DNA of 64,000 nucleotides from Caenorhabditis remanei (Eukaryota > Nematoda > Chromadorea > Rhabditida > Rhabditidae): the NCBI RefSeq assembly GCF_010183535.1, contig NC_071330.1, positions 1,896,717-1,960,716 of the forward strand, in the 5' to 3' direction. Below are positions 56,401-64,000 of this stretch, piece after piece. Under the pieces are notes generated by a model that made no database searches, was not told the DNA's origin, and saw only the letters and a list, made by a program, of their open reading frames with translations. Position numbers and translations under genes: made by a program. Numbering within the stretch: position 1 is the stretch's first letter; each line of letters opens with the position of its first letter.

Positions 56401-58570
56401 TTTCCTTTCTTATTCTTCTTCTTCATCGTTCGTTGTTGACTTGACATTATCGTCGTCATCGTCATCACGAAAATAGAATAAAGGAAGTGTTGTCTTCTCT
56501 TCGTTTCTCCCGTTGTTCCACCACACAGCTCCTCGACAGGAAGCCATTGGTTTGACTTTCACTTTTTTCTATTTTCTCCCAAATATCTATTCTGTGGACC
56601 CTTTTTGGGCAGATGTCGGGGTGCGCCACCCGTGTTAGTCAGAGAATGCCCTTTCTCTCGTGGGAGCACTTTGATGCACTTCTTCTGAGAAAGAAGAGTT
56701 CCGATAAGGGCGTGTCCTTTTGCGACGTGCTGAGGACGCTGTCCTAGCTCAGTTTCAGCAAATTTTCTATTCGGAGCACTTGAATTGTCCTCTCTGGTCA
56801 AAAGACTTCATTTTTCAGTTGAATACAATTGAAAACCTGGAATTTCTAGTGCTATTTTCAGCATATTTGTCATTCATATTCCATGAAATCCCTCTCTCGC
56901 TAAGCTTCTGTTGGCCGTTTTGAAAAATAATCAGCTAATGCGAGAGGAATGTTGACCAACTAAGGGCCACGCCATGAAAACACCTCTCCATTGTTGTCAT
57001 TCTTGGAGGACGGGTGTTCGCTTGCAGTCCAGCAGTAAACAAAGTGTACTGCGAGTGGACGGAGGTGCTGGGACACCCCAACGAGACGAAATACTGCATT
57101 ATTCATTGTGGAAGGGAGGAAATGGACTTTCAGATAATTCCTTGACGGATACTGAATGTCTCAACAGAACGGATTATCTTTCTGATACCCGCTTGAAAGC
57201 TCGTTATTCTGTTGTTGTCCTCAGTGAGAACTTCTCACATTCTCAAGCTAGTTTTGACCAATTTTTGTCTATTTTTTCGAATTTCAGCCAGTTTTCAAAA
57301 ACTGCTCAAGGAAAACAGCTCTCTCCCACTCACCTTCTGATTTGAGCTTGCCACACCTAAAACACATTGATCGAACTCTTCTTTTCACTAGAATTTGAGA
57401 AGAGTTCAAAAGATGTTGTAGTTTCCAGATGAGTGAACTTTTCTGGTCTTTGAGTCTTCTCAAGAAATTGAGAAATTGCAGTTGTTGCACAATTTGGGCA
57501 TGCTATCGTTTCTTTTTCTATAAAATTTTTAGCCGTTCTGAGATTTCCGAGTGATTTCCATCTTCCCTGAAAGCTGAACATTTCTCTCCGAAATTTTTTT
57601 AAAAAGTTACGTTTTTATAAAAGTTCATTGCCAATTATCTCTGAAAAGTTGTGAAATATCTCGATTTGTAAAAGTTCAAAAACTTTTAAATAAAAAACTG
57701 AACACTCCTCAAAATTAGTGACAAAAAATATGATGTTTTCTGAAATAGTTCACCAGCAATTATTTCTAGAAAAAAAAAACACTAATAACCTTGAAAATGT
57801 TGTACTTCTGAAACTACTGAACTCTTACAAGTCAAAAATGCTAACTTGTGAAAGTCTGAAGTTTTTGCTAAAAGTGAGAGAGATACGAGCTCTAAACTCT
57901 CTGAAAATTCTTCTGAAAATCCTGGCGTTCCTCTCCTAAAGTACTCAACACCAATTTTTCCAATAGATTTAATAGAATCTTTGCAAAAAGTCTTTAAATT
58001 ATTCGGTTGACAACACCCCTTCTGCAAACTCTCTTTTCCAATTGACCAATAAACTTTATTAAATAAAGTTTATTTCTATCCATAAATCACGTCACCCCTC
58101 TATGTCGAAGTGTTTCTCGATACCTCTCTCTCACTTTTTTCACGGCTTCCTGTCGCTTCCGATTAATATTCAGCTTGGTTTTTGCAACATTCCCTTCTCT
58201 TTCTCTCGTTTCCCGGCTCTCCGTGCCAATCTATTTACGATTGAAACGTGTTGAAAGAGAAACAAATGTTGCATTCTTCTGAGAATGACAAATGAAGCAA
58301 TGTCACTGTTTCTCTCACACGAATAATGAATTATATGTTATTCGGAAATTTGTTTGGCACGGTGCCAAGCGCACTGAGCCAAGGGTGATTTCAACGTGAC
58401 CATTTCCTCGTTTTGACCTTTGCTCCCTTTCAGAATATATTCATTTTATATATATATGTATCTTTTTCAGTATGGAGTGCTAGAAAAGCTCAAACACGCG
58501 GTACAACACACACACACATTCACTTTGACACCACTGACACCATCCCGACAATATCAACTGACAACTACTA
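50483..58570. other. Eight-kilobase region without supported coding exons
   Basis: The first few hundred bases are pup-1 3' UTR (CT-rich, AATAAA-free but T-rich near 50770-50810). A strong pyrimidine tract at 52480-52620 resembles a nematode promoter or leader. The region must hold the pup-2 promoter and leader exons; the last leader exon probably runs from the acceptor near 58468 to 58585. Frames of 60-109 codons occur but none shows a protein motif, and none joins in phase to its neighbours. Two ATTTGCAT-like octamers (55416, 56091) and an NFI palindrome (58354) are visible. Confidence 0.55.
58354..58368. promoter_or_regulatory. Perfect NFI-type palindrome
   Basis: TTGGCACGGTGCCAA fits TTGGC(N5)GCCAA, the full nuclear factor I site, and lies 203 bases before the pup-2 ATG. 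C. elegans has an NFI protein (NFI-1). Binding here is inference. Confidence 0.5.
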
Positions 58571-61500
58571 ATGACTGTTATCCAGGTAAGGTGTTTACTG
58601 GCTGAAAATGATATTTTTAGAAGGTTTTTTCCAATTTTTCAATTTAAAAAATCTGAAAATCTACCGGAATTCTAGCTATAAACTGATGAATCAGTAGTTT
58701 CAGAATCATGACTTTTTAGCAGTTTCACATGCTGAAATTCAAGAAAATTAAGATTTTCGCTTCGAAATAAGGTATTTCCTGACTGAAAATGATATTTTGG
58801 TTTTTTCGACTCGTTTTCATTAAAAATCAGAAATTTTTTAATTGAAAACCTTCTGGAATTCTAGCTAGAATTGATATATCAATAGTTTCACATGCTGAAA
58901 TTCCGGAGAATTGAGGTTTTTGCTTCGAAATCACCTGAAAATGACATTTGGGGATAGTTTCAGCTTTTTTTGCTGAAAATTCACACGGTTTTAGCAATAG
59001 CTATTCTGAAAGTTTCTTATCACTTTTAGATAGCGTTTTGGTTCATTTTTGCTGAATTTCACTTCAAAATCTCGATTCTCTAATGAAAAACTTGAGAAAC
59101 CGTGATTTTGAGAAGATATTTGAGATCAGAATGTCTGGAAGTACCTATATCGATATCAGAATTTCATTTTCCAGAAGTTGTCGTCTCCAAAAGTGAAAGG
59201 AGTGAAAACGACGCCGTCGCCAACACGTCAATCGACGGGCTCTCCGTGTAAAATGAGTCAGAACGGAAGTAGTGGATACTACGAGGGAGATCACACAACA
59301 GAAGACGACGATGGACTCGTCTCGATGCCAGAGGCCACACTCATCGAGTGCTTCGGCAATCTGGCAGTCACCAAGAGACCCGCCCATCTCAGACCGCCCG
59401 CAGCGTTTTGTAAGTGGTTTTTGGCTGGAAATTTGTTGGAAATTCTTTGTGTTTTACAGGCCTTCCATTCGTCTCAATGAACAATGACATCACCAGTGGA
59501 CACGCCCTGAAGCACATCACATTGACGTAAGAATTCATAGTCAATGAGATACTCTTGAGAGGGCTAGAATGAAGTTGTTTTAGCTGAAAAATATCCGAAA
59601 AGTTGCCTAAATTCCCTACCAAACACCATCAAAATTCATTGCAGATCGGTGTTCGACGCTCTCCATCCATACGTGGCGATGCCCTATCTCAACAGGATAG
59701 ATGTGAGCAATGCTATGAATGTATACTGGATGAACAATTGTCTGGAAGCCGAACAATCAGATCTATTCCACCGATTCGCACTGGAAATGCAAGTTCATCT
59801 CAGCGCGTGCTTCGGATGTCGCGTCGTCCTCGACATTTATGGATCGACGAGAAACGGATTCGGCACCAGATTCTGCGACGTCGATATGTCACTATCGTTC
59901 TCACCGAGTCCGCCTCCGTGGGCGACAAATTCGGATCGAGTGATGAGAGCCGTCGCGAAGGCGTTGGTTGACTTCCCGAAGGCCGTCGACGAGAGATATG
60001 TGAATGCGAAGGTCCCCATTGTGAGGTTCAGAAGCAGTGATATGGATATGGAGGCTGAGTGAGTTGAAACTGCCATTTTAGCTCAAAATGTCAAGAAAAT
60101 CCTATCGAAAAGTAGGCTAAACTACTCAGTCGTGGCCGATTTTTCTTATTTTGGGTTTATAGGCGAGAACTCGATGACCTAGAACCCCCGAATTCAAAAG
60201 CTCGAGCACCTATCATTTTGAAGTTTTTGAATGGAAAATTGCTGTTTTCTCTGCAAATCTTCAAAATTAATTTTCAGCATCAGCTACAAGAACGACCTGG
60301 CTCTCCACAACACACAACTTCTCCACCAATACTGTAAATGGGATCCCGAGAGACTACCGACACTCGGTGTCTGGGTCAAAGCATGGGCGAAACGAAGTGG
60401 AATCGGTGAGGCATCGAAAGGATCGCTCTCCTCGTACGCGTGGATTGTGATGCTCATTCACTATCTGCAACAAGTCGAACCGGTCCCCGTGCTCCCGTGT
60501 CTTCAAGAAATGAATCATCAGAAGAACGAGAATGTCTATGTGCAGGGATACAACGTCTACTACTGGAAGTTTGTCGACGCCGCACGCTCGCGACGTTGTC
60601 GAGCGTCGGTCATCGATTTGTTCGTCGGATTCCTCGACTACTACGCTACGTACTTTGACTACTCGTCGAACATCATTCAGATGGTGTCGAAGCGACTGGA
60701 ATACAAGCCGGATCGATGGTTGAAGTATCCAATGTGTATTGCAGATCCATTCGAGACGGATCACAATCTGGCGCAAGGAGTTGATCAGCCAAGTGAGTCA
60801 TTTTCAGATGGACATTGTCCCTTAATTCATGTGTTTTCCAGTGTTTGACTACATCCGATCGTGCATGGAACACTCGAAGAAAGTGTTCACAGATCGCCGC
60901 CTACGCGCAGAGTTTCTTTCGGGATACGGGTTCGATGTGGACGAGTTTGACGCGCGGCATCGGAGCGAGATGAATTTGGAGATGGCATCGCAGTTTGGGG
61001 TGAGCGACGATATATGGAGCTGAAAATCGGGTGGAAATCGCTTTTTCTGCTTGTTTTGCAACGAAAAAGCACTAAAATCGTATTTTTGCATCAATAGTGG
61101 TCTGAAAAACTGAAAATTGCAGTTTTAGGATCCATGGGGGTCAGATCGCATTTTTTAAAGATTTGATATTCAAAATAGGCTGAAAATGATGGATTTTTGC
61201 TTGAGAATCATTCGAAAACTCTTAAAATACGATTTTTGATGTCAAAATGAGCGGAAATGCTAACATTTCACCGAACTTTTCTGCTTGGATTTCTAGACCG
61301 CTGTTCACGAGTCTGAAGCTATTTCCATTCAGTTTCAGTTCAATTTTCTGTCTTTTCCAATTAAAAATCCTTGATTTTTGCAACAAAAAAAAGAAAACTG
61401 CACTGAAATTGGAAAGAAATCGCTGTTCGATCAAAAGGGGCGCGGTCTCGATGTCTGAAACTGAATCTTTTTTCCAGGAATACCTCCTCCACAAGTGCAT

Positions 61501-61603
61501 AATGGTGAAACAAGCTCCGACTCGTCAATTCCGTGACCGTAGTATGAGTCAGTCGACGAGTACGAGTAACACGTCGAGTATCTCCTCTGCATCATCCACA
61601 TAG
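58571..61603 (+). CDS. pup-2: Poly(U) polymerase, PUP-2-like nucleotidyltransferase
   Basis: Seven exons in phase: 58571-58585, 59175-59409, 59460-59526, 59645-60058, 60278-60792, 60842-60999 and 61478-61603 (TAG), 509 residues. The start is the ATG at 58571, a five-codon first exon (MTVIQ) that alone joins exon 2 in frame; other frames of that leader exon stop. The catalytic domain is intact: YGSTRNGFGTRFCDVDMSL (Gly-Ser, Asp-x-Asp) near residues 170-186 and the third Asp in EADISYKND. SLSSYAWIVMLIHYLQQ is the uridine-recognition helix and VIDLFVGFLDYY the PAP-associated domain. Unlike pup-1 it has one catalytic domain and no zinc knuckle. Close similarity to the pup-1 second domain and its tandem position fit C. 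elegans pup-2, which uridylates RNA 3' ends, let-7 precursors included. Confidence 0.88.
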
Positions 61604-62674
61604 TCTCCTCCCCCCTCTTTATGTGTATTGTCATCTAATCCTCTCTCTCTATACAATTTAAAGAAGAAGAATGCCCTGGAGTCTTTAATTGTTGATATCT
61701 TTTACTTTTTCCGGGTATTTCTTTTTTTTCTCTTTCTATATTAACCTCCCCGCCTTTTTATCACTTGACTAGTGTTGTTTTATAGTGTGACTCCGCCCCC
61801 TCTCCCCCTTATTCAGCAATCCCGGTTACGGCCCCCCTTAATTGTATATGTACATAATTGAACCCCCACTGAAAACACACAAAAACGCATCACAACCTCA
61901 TCTAATTTCTGAAAAATTTCGAAAAAAACCCACTGTGGGTCTAATATTCACACAAACACACACACACTCGCAGCCGGCTCTGTATTCAAAAAAACGAAAT
62001 CTCTTTCGCCCCGCCCCCTTGCACAAAAGTCACTTTTTGTTGTATTATTATTGTCCTCATATTCGAAAAATATGTATAAAAAATCACTAGAGCTGGTTCT
62101 CGTTGGAAATTGTATGTCCTTTCTCTCCCCGTTTATGTATTTTCTCTCTCTCTCTTCATCTCATTTCCTTCCCTGTGTGAATGTGTAAATTGACTCACTA
62201 ATTCTATTCCCTTTACCTTTTTATCAATGTAATCATCATCTAATCAAGGCTTAATAAGTCTCGAGCTTAAAAATACCTCTTCTCCAATTAATTCCCTAAT
62301 TCTTTTTTCTCTTTTGATCGTTTTACCGATTCTGTTGTTCTTTTTTTTCTATGGCTCTATCTCTTCCCCTTTTCTCCTCACTAATTCCTTGCCCCCCTCC
62401 CCCCTATTTTCTCTGAAATTACAAACAAATTTTGCTTGTAATAAAAAATATAGAGCCTAGAGACAGACGTGAACTGTTCTGATTCGTTGGGAAAATCGCC
62501 ACGTTTCCCAACCAAAAATGAGACGGAAACGAGAAAAATCGACATTTCGCAAGAGAGATGTTGCAAATTGAAAGAGTTGTTTCGAATAAGGGAAATGGCG
62601 ATATTGTCAAGGAGATTATTAGTTGGGTTTCGCATCGCATTTCAGAATTTCAGAGAAAAAATCAATAATTTCAG
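61604..62674. other. Intergenic stretch between pup-2 and the SDS22-like gene
   Basis: T- and C-rich 3' UTR sequence with Pol II end signals (AATAAA near 62442). The first exon of the next gene should lie between about 62450 and 62674, but no ATG there joins in the required phase, so I leave it unassigned. Confidence 0.5.
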
Positions 62675-64000
62675 CTCATAATGTCGATGAGGAGATCACT
62701 GAGTTGAACTTGATTCGCCATCGAATTCTGCGTATTTGGCAGTTTGAGAATACGCCGAAAATTGAGTAAGTGATTGGAAATTGCGAGAATTCGGCTGGAA
62801 ACGGTCTGAAAAATGACACGTGGCAAGAAGGCAACTTGCTCGTAGAGTTTGATACATTGTCCGCAAACACTGTGACGAGAAATTGCGGATCGTCTTTTTT
62901 GGAGGGTGTTTGAATTTTGATTTTTTTAAATAAAATTTTGAAAATTTTTCGGAAATTTTTGGGAGAAATAGAAAAACACATTGATTTTCATCATGAAAGT
63001 ACCGAAAAATTCGCTGAAAATAACCTGAGAACAGCTGAAAATCAGTTTTCAAAATTCCACGTGGCAGGATAATAACTTGCTCGTAAAGTTTGATACATTG
63101 TCTGCAAAACACCACCACGTAAAATTGCGGACCGATTTTTTGGTGGGAAGTTTAAATTTAGTTTTTTTAAGGAAGTATGTAAAGAAATGGATTTTTTAAA
63201 AAAATTTTCGAGCAAAGAAACAAAAAAAAATTCCAGAAATCTCTCTCTCCGTTGGAATTTGCTCAAAAAAATCGACAGCCTTCAGTGTCTCACTGCACTG
63301 ACTCATTTGAACTTGAACGACAACCAAATCGAGAAGATTGAGAATTTGGAAACGCTGAAAAACGTGGAATTTCTCGACATCTCGTACAATAGAATCACTC
63401 GAATCGAGGGGATTTCCGAGTTGAAGAAATTGAAAGAATTGCATTTGGTTCATAACAAAATTACGAAGATTGAGGGATTGGAAGAGGTTTTTTTTGAGAA
63501 ATTTGAACTTTTGTAGAGTGTTCGGCAGAGCGCACTTGCAACACTAAGATTTTTAAATAGTTCAGTAGAGCGCACTTGCAGAACACGGCGTTGGAATACT
63601 TGGAACTTGGTGACAATCGAATCGCAAAAATCGATAACTTGGGGCATTTGAGCAATCTGAAACGTCTTTTCCTGGGAGCGAATCAAATCCGAAAAATCGA
63701 GGGATTAGAGGGAATGAGTGGGTTGACTGAGTTGAGTCTCCCGGGAAATGCTCTACAAGTCATCGAGGGTCTCGACACGCTTTCCGGATTACGGTCGTTG
63801 TGTTTGGCACAGAATGGAATTCGAAAAATTGATGGATTGAGCGAGTTGAAGAGCCTCTTCTCGTTGGATTTGAACGATAATATAATTGAGAAATTGGAGA
63901 ATACGCAACAAGTGAAGGGGATCACTAGTTTGATGTTGAGAAAGAATAAAGTGAGATTTTTGGGAGTTGAAAACGCGCTCTACTGATATTATTTGCAGTT
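62675..64000 (+). CDS. SDS22/PPP1R7-like leucine-rich-repeat protein, partial
   Basis: Exons 62675-62765, 63237-63486, 63582-63950 and a last one starting at 63999 and leaving the window; all internal junctions are in phase. About 235 residues show ten or so 22-residue SDS22-type repeats, e.g. LTHLNLNDNQIEKIENLETL, VEFLDISYNRITRIEGI, LEYLELGDNRIAKIDNL and LFSLDLNDNIIEKLENT. SDS22 proteins bind the catalytic subunit of protein phosphatase 1 and help it mature. The N-terminal exon with the ATG was not found; exon 62675 needs an incoming phase of one base. The frame continuing past 63950 to a stop at 63986 is intron read-through, since AAA/GTGAGA is a donor and TTATTTGCAG at 63998 the acceptor. 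C. elegans has another SDS22 gene on a different chromosome as I recall, so this may be a paralogue. Confidence 0.82.

Noticed and set aside
53858..57345. Frames of 70-123 codons in the 50-58 kb region
   Set aside because: Low-complexity or unrecognisable translations, no phase-consistent neighbours; left unannotated.
58420..58605. Frame YGVLEKLKHAVQHTHT as the N-terminus of pup-2
   Set aside because: Its phase at the donor leads to a stop in exon 2; only the ATG at 58571 stays open.
63951..63986. C-terminal tail ending VRFLGVENALY as the true end of the SDS22-like gene
   Set aside because: It begins exactly at a GTGAGA donor and an acceptor follows at 63998; the family continues beyond.

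Overview
The window is nuclear DNA of a Caenorhabditis-type nematode. Introns end in TTTTCAG, several gene starts sit a few bases behind a splice acceptor with no donor upstream (trans-splicing), and the gene set and order match what I recall of C. elegans chromosome III clones T10F2 and K10D2. The introns are much larger than in C. elegans and full of palindromic repeats, so this is a congener. Every named gene was rebuilt exon by exon with checked reading phase; names come from recognised protein motifs plus remembered synteny, since no search was possible.

Layout. 1-3.4 kb: the 3' part of an intronless, GC-rich UPF1-like helicase ORF, followed by a polypurine tract and an LTR-like sequence (possible retroelement). 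4.9-9.3 kb, minus: glycyl-tRNA synthetase with a mitochondrial leader exon and an internal cytosolic start. 9.7-12.8 kb, minus: an ornithine-type mitochondrial carrier whose intron holds two head-to-head U6 snRNA genes. 16.6-24.3 kb, minus: SUMO protease ulp-1. 24.6-26.6 kb, minus: prp-19. From 27.6 kb on the plus strand a probable operon carries a small MAPR/cytochrome-b5-like membrane protein, an EMB-1/APC16-like protein and the large terminal uridylyltransferase pup-1/cid-1 (30.2-50.5 kb). An 8 kb gene-free stretch follows, then a second nucleotidyltransferase, pup-2-like (58.6-61.6 kb), and the start of an SDS22-like leucine-rich-repeat gene running off the right edge.

Between and inside the genes lie a hAT-like MITE family with 11-bp terminal repeats and 8-bp target duplications (four intact copies), a tRNA-derived SINE (two copies, one with a paralogous empty site), a nested transposon stack, a short non-autonomous LTR element with 5-bp target duplication, many 0.25-0.6 kb palindromes concentrated in pup-1 introns, a dispersed CTGGCGCGCC-type repeat, and minisatellites built on GGGCGTGGC or GGGCGGAGC.

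Functionally the named genes are housekeeping and germline RNA or cell-cycle factors: translation (GlyRS), splicing (U6, PRP-19), SUMO processing (ULP-1), anaphase control (EMB-1) and RNA 3'-uridylation (PUP-1, PUP-2). Two coding frames (the MAPR-like gene near 27.77 kb and pup-1 near 37.33 kb) are each broken by one apparently missing base; assembly error is the simplest explanation.
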